This document shows positions 42,885 to 52,503 of a DNA stretch of 64,000 nucleotides, piece after piece. Where the stretch lies: the NCBI GenBank assembly GCA_025923075.1, contig JAICGN010000001.1, positions 1 through 64,000 of the forward strand. Direction: 5' to 3'. The translations under genes were made by a program, and so were the position numbers. The stretch's first letter is position 1, and the number at the start of each line of letters is the position of its first letter. Origin of the DNA: Chitinophagaceae bacterium (GTDB taxonomy: Bacteria > Bacteroidota > Bacteroidia > Chitinophagales > Chitinophagaceae). The notes under the pieces were generated by a model. The model searched no databases, had not been told where the DNA came from, and worked only from the letters and a program-made list of their open reading frames with translations.

Positions 42885-43717
42885 AAAAAATATCATCATA
42901 TCGGTTTCTATTATTATTTGCAGTGGCAATTTTATTTGCGATCAATTCTTATAATCAGGAAACAGAAACCGTTGATTCGTTAACTGAAGCCATACCAGCT
43001 GATGATGAATCTGTGGACGAAGAGGACGCTTATTATCCTGATACCTTGAAACAGGATTATCGTTCTATTGATTACGACAGTGTGCGGGCAATTAATAATG
43101 ACAAAGGGTTTTATTACAAAAAGTATATGGATAGCTTATTGAGGGCTATAGAAGCAAGGCTGAAAAACATGGAGGAGAGAAGAAACCGGGATAGCATCCG
43201 GAGGTCGGGTCAATCAGGAAAAGGTCAATTACGAAGAGAAACTTATATTGATGACGGTATTTTTTCAGGTTCCGGGTTAGGAATCATTTTTTGGATCTTG
43301 GCGATTGCTTTATTCGGTTATATTGTTTTCAAATTGTTTTTAAGTAACGCTTCATTTTTTTCAGGAAACAGGAAGAATATTGCTGCCAGTATCAAAGCAG
43401 ACGCTGAAGAAAACACCAGTGACCCTGACGCTATGATTCGAAATGCGATAAGAAATGGAAACTACCGAATTGCTGTTCGTTACCTGTACCTGCAAACCCT
43501 GATCCGGCTGTCTGAAAAAAAGTTTATCCGTGTAAATAGCAATAAAACGAACTATGAATATGTAACGGAAGTAAAGAATCAGAAGTTCGCCAATGAATTT
43601 GCGTCGTTGACGCTTAAGTATGAATATGTGTGGTATGGCGAATATCCGGTTGATGAAAAATTATTTGAGCAGATCCATGGAAGCTTCACGCAGTTCAATA
43701 AAAGTTTTTTAAAGTAA
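42881..43717 (+). CDS. DUF4129 domain membrane protein
   Basis: The 278-residue protein has an N-terminal signal or anchor helix, an acidic region (ADDESVDEEDAYYPDTLK), a membrane helix near 128-148 (GLGIIFWILAIALFGYIVFKLFL) and a cytoplasmic C-terminal DUF4129 domain (AIRNGNYRIAVRYLYLQTLIRLSEKK...YEYVWYGEYPVD). It starts with TTG, overlapping the SpoIIM stop (TTGA). DUF4129 proteins typically accompany MoxR and DUF58 genes. Confidence 0.85.
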   Translation: MKKISSYRFLLLFAVAILFAINSYNQETETVDSLTEAIPADDESVDEEDAYYPDTLKQDYRSIDYDSVRAINNDKGFYYKKYMDSLLRAIEARLKNMEERRNRDSIRRSGQSGKGQLRRETYIDDGIFSGSGLGIIFWILAIALFGYIVFKLFLSNASFFSGNRKNIAASIKADAEENTSDPDAMIRNAIRNGNYRIAVRYLYLQTLIRLSEKKFIRVNSNKTNYEYVTEVKNQKFANEFASLTLKYEYVWYGEYPVDEKLFEQIHGSFTQFNKSFLK

Positions 43718-44941
43718 TTGAAAAATAAATTAAAATATTATAATACTGTGCTTGCGATATTAGCATGCATTATTTTTTTGGTTGGATGCGACAACGAAAA
43801 AGGAGGAATTAAGATCCCGAGGCTGGATCCGAAGTATGGTTATAAGGATAAAGAACCCATGGGCGGCTATATCGCTTATCACTATATTAATTCACTATTT
43901 AATTACGGAGTAACCGAGATCATTAATAAATCATTTTCAGATCTCCGGTACGAGATCAATTATAGTAATTCACTTTATATCATTATTGCCAAATCGGTTT
44001 TTATGAGGGATGATGATATGGAAAGCATGATGAATTATGTCAGCAGCGGAAATACTCTCTTTATAAGCGCCGATTTTATTGATCAACGACTGTTGGATAC
44101 ACTGGGTGCAAAGACAAGCTTTGACCTTACTTCTTTTTTTTCGATAAACGAGTACCAGATGGATAAAAAAGATACATGGCTTTCGCTTGCACATGAAACA
44201 TCTATCAATGCAAAAAAGTATGGATTCTTTTTTGTCCCATTTGACAATAAAGTTGTTTCTTTTGATACGTCCGCTACACAGGTGCTGGGCTATAATGAAA
44301 ACAAAGAACCAAACTTTATTGCCGTAGATTATGGACAGGGTAAATTTATTTTCCATACTGCACCCGCTGCATTCAGTAATTACTTTCTGCTTACCAACGG
44401 GAATAAAGAATACCTGGAAAAGGTTTTTTCCTACTTTAGTTCCGAGATCAACTCCGTTTACTGGGATAATTATTACAGGCTACGCAGAAGCGCTGACAAC
44501 AATTTCTCTATTGTCGGGTTTTTCAAAAAACATCTGCCTTTGTACTATGCGTTTTTACTTGTGTTGGCCTTGTTGTTACTTTTTATTGCATTTGGTGGGA
44601 AGCGAAGACAACGATTTGTTCCGGAAAAGATCCCACCCGCAAATTCTACGGTGTCTTATACAGAGACAATTGGTCGCCTTTATCTTCAAAAAAAAGATAA
44701 CAGGAACATTGCATTGAAAATGTTTACTTACTTTCTGGAGCAGGTTAGAAATAGTTATTACCTGAATACACAAAATCTGGATAATGAATTTGTGGAAGCG
44801 TTATCAAGAAAAAGCGGCGTACCCGAAACAAAAGTCAATCACCTGTTGCACCTGATGACGCAAACCGAGCAGGCAGATAAGATCAGCGATTTGCGGTTAC
44901 TGGAATTGCATAACCTTATACAAGAGTATTTTAAAAAATAA
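43718..44941 (+). CDS. DUF4350 domain membrane protein
   Basis: The 407-residue protein starts with TTG directly after the upstream stop. A lipobox-like Cys lies at LVGCD (about 23). The N-terminal 240 residues contain GGYIAYHYINSLFNYG and SGNTLFISADFIDQRLLDTLG, the DUF4350 glutamine-amidotransferase-like fold. A membrane helix lies at about 270-290 (LPLYYAFLLVLALLLLFIAFG). A helical cytoplasmic tail follows. The function is unknown; it belongs to the MoxR cluster. Confidence 0.82.
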   Translation: MKNKLKYYNTVLAILACIIFLVGCDNEKGGIKIPRLDPKYGYKDKEPMGGYIAYHYINSLFNYGVTEIINKSFSDLRYEINYSNSLYIIIAKSVFMRDDDMESMMNYVSSGNTLFISADFIDQRLLDTLGAKTSFDLTSFFSINEYQMDKKDTWLSLAHETSINAKKYGFFFVPFDNKVVSFDTSATQVLGYNENKEPNFIAVDYGQGKFIFHTAPAAFSNYFLLTNGNKEYLEKVFSYFSSEINSVYWDNYYRLRRSADNNFSIVGFFKKHLPLYYAFLLVLALLLLFIAFGGKRRQRFVPEKIPPANSTVSYTETIGRLYLQKKDNRNIALKMFTYFLEQVRNSYYLNTQNLDNEFVEALSRKSGVPETKVNHLLHLMTQTEQADKISDLRLLELHNLIQEYFKK

Positions 44942-44944
44942 AGC

Positions 44945-45922
44945 ATGGAAGAAACAGTTTTTCAGCAAAGAACAGATCTTACAAAACTAAATGAAGCCGT
45001 CAGCTTAATCCGTGACACTGTAGGAAAGGTGATCGTTGGTCAGCATAAAATGGTTGACCTGATGATCGCGGGACTTTTATCTGACGGTCATATTTTAATT
45101 GAAGGAGTGCCTGGTGTTGCCAAAACACTCAGTGCAAAATTGCTTGCAAAAATCATTGATGTAAACTTTTCGCGTATACAATTTACCCCCGACCTGATGC
45201 CGTCTGATGTATTGGGAACATCAGTTTTTAATCCCGGCGATGCGAAGTTCCATTTCAAAGCTGGTCCGGTTTTCAGCAATATTGTTTTGATCGATGAAAT
45301 AAACAGGGCCCCCGCAAAAACACAAGCCGCTTTATTTGAGGTAATGGAAGAAAGACAAGTGACTATTGATGGCCACACTTATATGATGAAGCCCCCATTT
45401 CTTGTATTAGCTACGCAAAATCCTATTGAGCAGGAGGGAACCTATCGTTTGCCTGAAGCACAGCTGGATCGCTTTCTTTTCAAGATCGATGTAGGTTATC
45501 CATCGTTGCAGGAGGAAGTGACTATTCTTGAACGGCAACACCACGTTAATCAAAAAGACCTGTTAAAGGACATCCCTAGTGTTTTGTCGGCGGCTGATAT
45601 TGAGGCGTACAGGAATACGGTAATGCAGATAAACGTGGAGACAAAGCTGCTTGAATTCATTGCAACGATCGTAAACGAGACACGCAATAATCCTTCCTTA
45701 TATCTTGGTGCATCACCACGGGCTTCACTTAATATTTTGAAAGCAGCTAAATCAATGGGAGCGATCAACGGCCGGGATTTTATAACTCCTGAAGATATCA
45801 TTGAAGTTGCGCCTCACGTTATGCGGCATCGTATTATATTGTCACCTGAAAAGGAAATGGAAGGAATAACTGCAGATGAGTTGATTGAAAAAATTATTAA
45901 ATCAATTGAAATTCCCCGATAA
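44945..45922 (+). CDS. MoxR-family AAA+ ATPase
   Basis: The 325-residue AAA+ protein shows Walker A GVPGVAKT, Walker B VLIDEINRAP, sensor 1 ATQNPIEQEG, the Arg-finger region LPEAQLDRFLFKIDVGYP and sensor 2 GASPRASLNILKAAKSMG. MoxR ATPases act as chaperones that load cofactors or remodel partners, usually together with DUF58/VWA proteins. The ATG is 3 bases after the DUF4350 stop. Confidence 0.95.
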   Translation: MEETVFQQRTDLTKLNEAVSLIRDTVGKVIVGQHKMVDLMIAGLLSDGHILIEGVPGVAKTLSAKLLAKIIDVNFSRIQFTPDLMPSDVLGTSVFNPGDAKFHFKAGPVFSNIVLIDEINRAPAKTQAALFEVMEERQVTIDGHTYMMKPPFLVLATQNPIEQEGTYRLPEAQLDRFLFKIDVGYPSLQEEVTILERQHHVNQKDLLKDIPSVLSAADIEAYRNTVMQINVETKLLEFIATIVNETRNNPSLYLGASPRASLNILKAAKSMGAINGRDFITPEDIIEVAPHVMRHRIILSPEKEMEGITADELIEKIIKSIEIPR

Positions 45923-45924
45923 GC

Positions 45925-47304
45925 ATGATCTTTCTTTTGATTCTTGCGGGTGTTGCATTGTGGGTGATCGCCAATTACTGGTTGAAGGACGTTTTTGTGA
46001 GTAATCGTCTGTTTTGGGTGAGTGGAACAATTGTTATTCTATTTCTTACCTCGTTTTTTTATCCCGTCCTTTTTCAGCCGGTTAAAATAATTCTTGTTAT
46101 TTTTCTATTGCTGCTTGTTACTGATGCGCTATTCTTATTTGCATACAATGGAAATCCTGGCGCAAAACGAATAATTGCTGAACGGATGAGCAACGGTGAT
46201 AATAACCCCGTTGTGCTACAGGTTAAAAATTCTTATCCGTTTGCAATCAGGATGCGGATAATTGATGAATTGCCCGAACAGTTTCAATCAAGAAGTAATT
46301 TTTTTGATGCAACGTTTAAATCGGGCGAAGAAAAGAACTTCAGGTTTTCACTCAGGCCCGTAGAAAGAGGAGAGTATCATTTTGGAGACATACTTATTTA
46401 TGCAAAGTCATTGCTCGGGTTTCTCAGCAGGCGATTTGCTGCAAATGCGGCTCAAATGGTTCCTGTATACCCTTCTTTTTTCCAGATGCGGAAACATGAC
46501 CTGATTGCAAGAGATGCCGAAACAAATGAGACGGGGACAAAAAAACTAAGAAAACTCGGGCTCAGTCTTGAATTTGAACACGTAAAAGAATATACAAGGG
46601 GCGATGATATACGGATCATTAATTGGAAGGCTACTGCCCGGAAAGGTGGGCTGATGGTAAACAATTATTTGGATGAAAGATCACAACAGGTGTTCTGTAT
46701 TATTGATAAAGGTCGGCTGATGAAAATGCCTTTTAATAAACTCTCGTTACTCGATTATGCTGTTAATTCCTCGCTGGTCATGTGCAATGTGAGTTTGCGT
46801 CGCCACGATCGCTTCGGTCTCATCACTTTTGCCGAGAAGATCGGGACAATCTTACCTGCTGATAAAAAAGCCACACAATTACAGAATGTATTACAGATCC
46901 TCTACAATCAGCGTACGAGATTTTTAGAGAGTGATTTTGAAATGCTCTACAAACAAATAAGGACAAATGTTCGTCATCGCAGCCTTTTAATCCTGTTTAC
47001 AAATTTTGAATCGTTTGGGGGAATGCAGCGACAATTGCCCTACTTGCGTATGATCGCCAGGCATCATCTGTTGATGGTCGTATTTTTTGAAAACACAGAA
47101 CTAAAGGATCTATCGGCAAAAAGAGCAAAAGATATCGAAGGAGTCTATATAAAAACCGTGGCTGAGAAATTCATGCATGAAAAAAGGCTGATAGTAAAAG
47201 AGCTTCAGAATTACGGTATACTCTCCATGCTGACCACACCGGAAAACCTAACGGTGAATACTGTGAATAAATACCTTGAATTAAAAGCACGACAGGCAAT
47301 ATAG
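45925..47304 (+). CDS. DUF58 domain protein (VWA-like, MoxR partner)
   Basis: The 459-residue protein starts with two membrane helices and a beta-rich region. A DUF58 domain follows, with GLSLEFEHVKEYTRGDDIRIINWKATARKGGLMVNNYLDERSQQVFCIIDKGR. The last segment includes a VWA-like MIDAS remnant. It is the last gene of the SpoIIM-DUF4129-DUF4350-MoxR-DUF58 operon. It probably presents substrate to MoxR at the inner membrane. This is inferred from the family context. Confidence 0.9.
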   Translation: MIFLLILAGVALWVIANYWLKDVFVSNRLFWVSGTIVILFLTSFFYPVLFQPVKIILVIFLLLLVTDALFLFAYNGNPGAKRIIAERMSNGDNNPVVLQVKNSYPFAIRMRIIDELPEQFQSRSNFFDATFKSGEEKNFRFSLRPVERGEYHFGDILIYAKSLLGFLSRRFAANAAQMVPVYPSFFQMRKHDLIARDAETNETGTKKLRKLGLSLEFEHVKEYTRGDDIRIINWKATARKGGLMVNNYLDERSQQVFCIIDKGRLMKMPFNKLSLLDYAVNSSLVMCNVSLRRHDRFGLITFAEKIGTILPADKKATQLQNVLQILYNQRTRFLESDFEMLYKQIRTNVRHRSLLILFTNFESFGGMQRQLPYLRMIARHHLLMVVFFENTELKDLSAKRAKDIEGVYIKTVAEKFMHEKRLIVKELQNYGILSMLTTPENLTVNTVNKYLELKARQAI

Positions 47305-47308
47305 TGTG

Positions 47309-47395
47309 ATGTACAAAGTTTGGAGTTTGAGGTTTTTAAAATTGGAGGTTGATCCTGTAACGTCGAACTTCGAACCTCAAACCTTAAAACCACTA
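47309..47395. repeat. Intergenic inverted repeat ahead of truB
   Basis: GTTTGAGGTT (47325-47334) and AACCTCAAAC (47373-47382) form a perfect 10-bp stem; GTCGAACTTCGAAC lies between. It reads in frame with truB as about 30 residues of low plausibility, so I place the truB start downstream. Confidence 0.6.
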
Positions 47396-47398
47396 ATA

Positions 47399-48082
47399 GT
47401 GAATGTTTTTGAAGAAGGAAAAGTCATGTTGGTTAACAAGCCAATTGAATGGACTTCATTTGATGTAGTAAGAAAGATCAGGAATTTGATTCGGATAAAA
47501 AAAGTTGGTCATGCCGGTACGCTTGATCCGTTGGCAACGGGACTTCTGATAGTTTGCACAGGAAAGTTCACTAAAAAGATAAATGAATATATGACCCAGG
47601 AAAAGGAGTACACCGGTACGTTTACGCTGGGCGCCACCACTCCAACATATGATCTTGAAAGTGATCCTGAAAATTTCAAAGACATTGGGTCAATAACAAA
47701 AGAAAAAATTTTAAATGCTACTGAACAATTTGTTGGCGAAATAATGCAGGTGCCACCTGCACATTCAGCAATAAAAATTGATGGCAAAAGGGTTTATGAA
47801 TTGGCCCGGCAGGGGAAAGAAGTAAAAATTGAGCCAAGAAAAATTATAATAAATGAGTTTGAAATCACAGCCATTGAAATGCCTGTGGTTTCTTTTCGTG
47901 TCGTGTGCGGTACGGGAACTTATATCCGGAGTCTTGCCAATGATTTTGGAGCTGCGCTTGGTTGTGGCGCTTATCTTAGCAGTCTTTGCCGTACCCGGAT
48001 TGGTGATTCAAAACTTGAAGATGCCTTGTCAATGCAGGAGTGGGAAGAAGAAATAAAGAAAGGTCAAAATGTAAATGGATAG
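47399..48082 (+). CDS. truB: tRNA pseudouridine(55) synthase TruB
   Basis: TruB makes pseudouridine 55 in the T-arm of tRNAs. The motifs are VNKPIEWTSFDVVRKIRN, the catalytic-Asp motif KVGHAGTLDPLATGLLIV, QVPPAHSAIKIDGKRVYELARQG and RVVCGTGTYIRSLANDFG. The GTG at 47399 (MNVFEEGKVMLVNKPIEW) gives 227 residues, matching the usual Bacteroidota form. An open frame continues upstream to 47306, but those 31 residues come from an inverted repeat. The 3' end overlaps the convergent TamL gene by 19 bases. Confidence 0.94.
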   Translation: MNVFEEGKVMLVNKPIEWTSFDVVRKIRNLIRIKKVGHAGTLDPLATGLLIVCTGKFTKKINEYMTQEKEYTGTFTLGATTPTYDLESDPENFKDIGSITKEKILNATEQFVGEIMQVPPAHSAIKIDGKRVYELARQGKEVKIEPRKIIINEFEITAIEMPVVSFRVVCGTGTYIRSLANDFGAALGCGAYLSSLCRTRIGDSKLEDALSMQEWEEEIKKGQNVNG

Positions 48083-50406
48083 TTGATGCCGAGCTGTACA
48101 ATACCACCCCAGGGATTGAAATTATAAAACCATTTATTTTGTCCGGCAGCATTCACAGGTTCGGGAGTAGGGTTCTTTACTTTTAAGCCATAGTCCAGTC
48201 GAACTTTCAGGAAGTCGAAATCAACGCGAACACCGGTTCCTATGCCAACCGCAAGATCTTTCAAAAATTTATCCGCCGTAAGATGTCCATCAGGAAAGTC
48301 AGCATTCTTTCTGATGAACCAAACATTACCAATGTCAGTAAAAAGACAACTGCTCACGTGATAGCCCCATAATTTTACCAAAGGAAAACGATATTCAGCA
48401 TTTGTTTCAAATTGAAAATCACCGAATCGAAACGGCACCGAATCTCTGTATTGCAAGGTAGATCCGGGCCCAAGTAATCTTATTCCCCATGCCCGCATAC
48501 TATAAGGCCCGCCTGCCGTAAATTGTTTAAAAAATGGAAGTTGCGGATTGGTAGGTTTTTCCCTGGTAGTCATCGCAAACCCTGCACCCATATAACCACG
48601 AACCAAAAGTGATTTTTTTCCAAATTGCATGTTCCTGATAAATTCAGCATCGATTTTGACGAATTTCCAAAGACTGTCAAACACTTTGATGTCAATCAAA
48701 CTGGCAAGCATACCAGATGATTCGATATTGGTTCGGAATATTTGTGTAACATTTCCCTTTCCACCACGAACAGCAAAGCCAGCTTGTATTGATAGAACCA
48801 ATCCGTTCTCAGGGAACACGTTTTTTAATGTTGGGTTTTCCTCCAGAAATTTGCGAAGGCTATCTCTTTTTATAATATGCGCATATTCTATATTGGGTAA
48901 TTTTATTGATGCGGATTTATTTTGCCATTGAAAGTTATAACCCCATGAGGCATTTAATGAAGTCGTATTAAAAAGATCTTTACGGTCGGTGTTTGCCAGG
49001 GTAAATGTCAGGTTGGTTCTAAAATTATCTCTGAATTTTTCGGGTATCCATTTTGAATTTGGTATTGGCTTGGGAAAAATAATTGTATGGCTGACGGCTG
49101 TTTGAATTGTTTTTACAAATTCTCCTTTTGTATCTAATTCGGTTGCATACCGTGCCGTGGTGGCAGACCTGTTAGCAGACCTTCCAAAATTATTGTTTAT
49201 TACCTGCACATTTGCCCCGACACCTAACAGGTTTTCTGTAAAATTAATGCTGTTACTGTTATTGTAACTTCCTTCAATATTTGCAGTAAAAGAATATTTA
49301 TTGGCAGGAGTCAGATATATCTCAACATCTACGGTATCGACTAAGCCTCTGGGTATTTGTTCAATATTCACTACGCGCCATGCGCCCAGCCCGTTAAACC
49401 TATTGATTGTTTTTACAAACCTTCTCTCGTTATAAAGATCGCCTCGTTTAAAATATATGTTTTGGGTGATAAATTTTTGCTTGAATAAATTCCGGTAACT
49501 CAGGAAGGTGAAATTACTGTCATATACAAACCTGGTTGGGTTTTTCCCGGAGGTATCGATAATTGTGTAATCAGGATAAATTGTTGTATTGCCAACAAAG
49601 TATTTTTTCAACTTCTCGACATCATATCCTGGTCGCAATCTTATTTCAACATCTGCTGTTGGCGAATCTCTTCTTTTTCTTAGTTCTTCCAGCATTTGGA
49701 TTTGTTCAAAAGGATCAACGGTAGGACGAAGTAACTCAAGATTGAGTGTGTCCCAAACGCCGGCAAGTTCCTCAAAACTGAATTTGAGATAGCCATTTTC
49801 ACGATAGACCTCAACCAGCCTGTTTAATTCTTCTGAGATCAATTGCTGTGCAAAAGGATTCCCCTTTTTTAAAATTGATTTCGGTTTTGAAATATCCGTC
49901 AAGGCCTGCAATTCATTGTTGTTGATCACATGACTTATGGAATCAATAGTAAAAAGCTGGTTGGGAACCACATTAAAGTTTACAGTTGTTCTGAGTTGAG
50001 GAGGATTTGCTTCAGCTTTTACCACCAGTGTTGTGTCATAAGAAATTGAGCTGCGTAAGTAGCCAACTTTGTTAAGTAGTGCTTTCATAAAGAGAATGGA
50101 TTGATCGGCGCTGGCGCTGTCAAAAACAGGTGGCCTTACTAATACTGATCGGTTAAACCCTTTATAAAACAGTTTGTAAACTGTTCTTACTTTCATGCTA
50201 TCAGCAAGCTGGTTTTCCAATTGAGAAGTCAAAACAGCCTTTTCTTCTTTGGAGAAGTTGCCTTCAATATTGATATTTGTTTCATATACGAAAGGCTTGT
50301 CACGCGGATAATCTTTTGGCACGACGCCACAGGAAGCGAGCAAAAGAACGAAAGATGCTACTAAAATTAATGTAATATGAGAACTTAGTGGATTGGCGTC
50401 TAACAT
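48064..50406 (-). CDS. TamL-like lipoprotein Omp85 (BamA/TamA family)
   Basis: The 780-residue outer membrane protein begins with a lipoprotein signal (MLDANPLSSHITLILVASFV, then LLLASC with Cys about residue 27). That feature marks the TamL variant of TamA found in Bacteroidota. POTRA-like domains occupy about 40-400 and the C-terminal 380 residues form the barrel, with the Omp85 region FKQFTAGGPYSMRAWGIRLLGPG and final strand LGINYPFTF. It would assemble outer membrane or surface proteins. An in-frame ATG 51 bases upstream is less plausible because it buries the signal peptide. Confidence 0.92.
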   Translation of the reverse strand: MLDANPLSSHITLILVASFVLLLASCGVVPKDYPRDKPFVYETNINIEGNFSKEEKAVLTSQLENQLADSMKVRTVYKLFYKGFNRSVLVRPPVFDSASADQSILFMKALLNKVGYLRSSISYDTTLVVKAEANPPQLRTTVNFNVVPNQLFTIDSISHVINNNELQALTDISKPKSILKKGNPFAQQLISEELNRLVEVYRENGYLKFSFEELAGVWDTLNLELLRPTVDPFEQIQMLEELRKRRDSPTADVEIRLRPGYDVEKLKKYFVGNTTIYPDYTIIDTSGKNPTRFVYDSNFTFLSYRNLFKQKFITQNIYFKRGDLYNERRFVKTINRFNGLGAWRVVNIEQIPRGLVDTVDVEIYLTPANKYSFTANIEGSYNNSNSINFTENLLGVGANVQVINNNFGRSANRSATTARYATELDTKGEFVKTIQTAVSHTIIFPKPIPNSKWIPEKFRDNFRTNLTFTLANTDRKDLFNTTSLNASWGYNFQWQNKSASIKLPNIEYAHIIKRDSLRKFLEENPTLKNVFPENGLVLSIQAGFAVRGGKGNVTQIFRTNIESSGMLASLIDIKVFDSLWKFVKIDAEFIRNMQFGKKSLLVRGYMGAGFAMTTREKPTNPQLPFFKQFTAGGPYSMRAWGIRLLGPGSTLQYRDSVPFRFGDFQFETNAEYRFPLVKLWGYHVSSCLFTDIGNVWFIRKNADFPDGHLTADKFLKDLAVGIGTGVRVDFDFLKVRLDYGLKVKNPTPEPVNAAGQNKWFYNFNPWGGIVQLGINYPFTF

Positions 50407-50424
50407 GATAAAATAGCGGAAATA

Positions 50425-51150
50425 ATGATTACGAAAAATCAGGTCAAATATATTCAAAGTTTAGGCCAGAAAAAATGGAGAGATAGCGAACACGTTTTTA
50501 TTGCCGAAGGCCCCAAGTTAGTGAATGAACTGCTGACTGCCGCGAATTGTAAGATAATTCAATTATATGCGTTGAAAGAATGGATCGATCAAATAAAACC
50601 TGGTGGTGAAGTAATAGAAGTAACAATCGATGAATTGCAAAAAATTTCACAATTAAGCACGCCCAACCAGGTAGTGGCGATCGCTAAAAAAATAACATGG
50701 GAGAGTGAAGCTGTGCTTGAAGGCAACATATCACTGGCATTAGATGAGATACAGGATCCTGGTAACATGGGAACAATTATCAGGCTGGCTGATTGGTTTG
50801 GAGTAAAGAATATTTTTTGCAGCATGAATTGTGCAGACTCCTATAATCCGAAAGTTGTACAGGCTTCTATGGGCAGCATTACAAGAATAAGGATAGAATA
50901 CAACGACCTTCCGATGTGGCTAAAAAAAAATAATGGCCTGTCCGTGTATGCAAGTGTTTTAAATGGAGACGATGTAACTAAAATGGAAAAAATCAATGAA
51001 GGGATCCTTATCATTGGGAATGAATCGAAAGGTATAAGCGATCAAGTTCTTCGGCTTGCTAATGCCCGGATCACAATACCCCGAAGGGGAAAAGCTGAAT
51101 CATTAAATGCAGCAGTAGCGACAGGGATCATCTTGTCACATCTGATATAA
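50425..51150 (+). CDS. SpoU/TrmH-family RNA methyltransferase with N-terminal domain
   Basis: The 241-residue protein has the N-terminal substrate-binding domain of TrmH/RlmB-like enzymes (VKYIQSLGQKKWRDSEHVFIAEGPKLVNELL). The SPOUT domain carries the three motifs LALDEIQDPGNMGTIIRLADWFG, ILIIGNESKGI and IPRRGKAESLNAAVATGIIL. It likely methylates a 2'-OH in rRNA. It is divergent from tamL with 18 bases between the starts. Confidence 0.92.
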   Translation: MITKNQVKYIQSLGQKKWRDSEHVFIAEGPKLVNELLTAANCKIIQLYALKEWIDQIKPGGEVIEVTIDELQKISQLSTPNQVVAIAKKITWESEAVLEGNISLALDEIQDPGNMGTIIRLADWFGVKNIFCSMNCADSYNPKVVQASMGSITRIRIEYNDLPMWLKKNNGLSVYASVLNGDDVTKMEKINEGILIIGNESKGISDQVLRLANARITIPRRGKAESLNAAVATGIILSHLI

Positions 51151-51158
51151 AAAAGCTT

Positions 51159-52394
51159 CTATTTAAACTGGATGGCTTTAACAGGTTTTACTTTCTTTAC
51201 AATATAAGTAGGGATCGTTAAAACAAGCAGGCTGACAAGAAAGGTAAGTGCACAAACAAGCAACACCTGCCACCACACAATCTTTACAGCGGCTTCGCTC
51301 ATATAATACGCCTCTTCTTTAAGTTGTATAAAACCCGTTGTTTTCTGAATATATAAGAGAAAAAGACCAAATATTGTTCCTAACAGGATGCCTGCCGAGG
51401 TGATCAGGATCGAGTGACGAAGAAAGATCTTTTGTATCATCCAGTCAGTAGCACCAAGTGCTTTTAGCACTCCAACCATTCGAATTCTTTCGAGAACCAA
51501 AATGATCAAACAGGTAATTAAGTTAATAAGAGCGACACCACCCATAAAACCGATCAATACGTTCCGGGTAAGATCCTGCAGGTTTAACCAATCGAAAATA
51601 TTTGGATAGATGCTCCGGATCGGCTGCGTATCCCAGGTTTCAGGGAAATCGGTCATTGCATAGAGATCTTCGCTTGTTTTTTCCATCTGATTGAAATCAG
51701 TAAGAAAAACCTCATAACCGCCAATTTCGGTTTCTTTCCAATCGTTGAGTCTTCTTATTAGTTTCAGGTCACCGATAGAAATATTCTTATCATAATCATC
51801 GATCCCGGTTTTATAAATGCCCACTACATCCAGTTTGTCCGGTCTCAATGATCCGTCAGGACGGATAAAATAGATCAGTATTTTATCATTGAGCTTTACC
51901 TGTAGTTGTTTTGCTGTGTGAGCAGAAACGATTATGTCGCGGGAATAGCTGCTATCATTAAAATTTATCCAATGTCCCTCTTTTAAAAAAGGTTTCAAAA
52001 GAGTAAAATCAAATTCTCTATTAAGCCCTTTTAATAAAACACCTTCCATTGCATCAACATTTTTTAGAATGGCATAGCGGGTAGCATAAGGGTGCATGCT
52101 TTTAACACGGGAATCTTTTCTGATCGCTGCCTCAGCAGCTGCATTTATTTCGATCGGGATCTCTTCTGTAACAGGCCCCCTGAGTGCTTGTTTGTATTGC
52201 ACACGGATATGGCCGGAAAAGCTAAATACTTTATTGCTTACCGTTTCCTGGAAGCCATTTACAAGCGCCAGCGCAACTATCATTGCTGCCACACTGATAA
52301 TAGTGGCAGCAACAGAAAGCCTGATAATAAACCGCGAAAAGGAATTCTGGCGGTTAAATGCTATCCGATTTGCTATAAAGCTTGCAACGTCCAA
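51159..52394 (-). CDS. ABC transporter permease of the LolC/LolE-FtsX type
   Basis: The 411-residue inner-membrane protein has one N-terminal helix (FIIRLSVAATIISVAAMIVALALV), a periplasmic MacB/LolC core domain of about 220 residues and three C-terminal helices (NVLIGFMGGVALINLITCLIILVLE; IVWWQVLLVCALTFLVSLLV). The FtsX-like motif VLERIRMVGVLKALGATDWMIQKIFL is present. It fits the lipoprotein-release permeases LolC/E. No ATPase gene is adjacent. The start is a TTG (MDVASFIANRIAF). Confidence 0.88.
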   Translation of the reverse strand: MDVASFIANRIAFNRQNSFSRFIIRLSVAATIISVAAMIVALALVNGFQETVSNKVFSFSGHIRVQYKQALRGPVTEEIPIEINAAAEAAIRKDSRVKSMHPYATRYAILKNVDAMEGVLLKGLNREFDFTLLKPFLKEGHWINFNDSSYSRDIIVSAHTAKQLQVKLNDKILIYFIRPDGSLRPDKLDVVGIYKTGIDDYDKNISIGDLKLIRRLNDWKETEIGGYEVFLTDFNQMEKTSEDLYAMTDFPETWDTQPIRSIYPNIFDWLNLQDLTRNVLIGFMGGVALINLITCLIILVLERIRMVGVLKALGATDWMIQKIFLRHSILITSAGILLGTIFGLFLLYIQKTTGFIQLKEEAYYMSEAAVKIVWWQVLLVCALTFLVSLLVLTIPTYIVKKVKPVKAIQFK

Positions 52395-52412
52395 GGATTA
52401 AATTTTGTCTGT

Positions 52413-52420
52413 CAAAAGTA
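52413..52420 (-). promoter_or_regulatory. -7 promoter element for the ABC permease
   Basis: The minus strand reads TACTTTTG followed by A, matching TAnnTTTG. It is 19 nt from the TTG start. Confidence 0.5.
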
Positions 52421-52503
52421 ATCGGAGAAAGAGATTTATTCTCTTTTTCATCATAATTTCACAATAATGTAGACAATTTCCGGTTTTTACTTATACGATC
52501 CCA

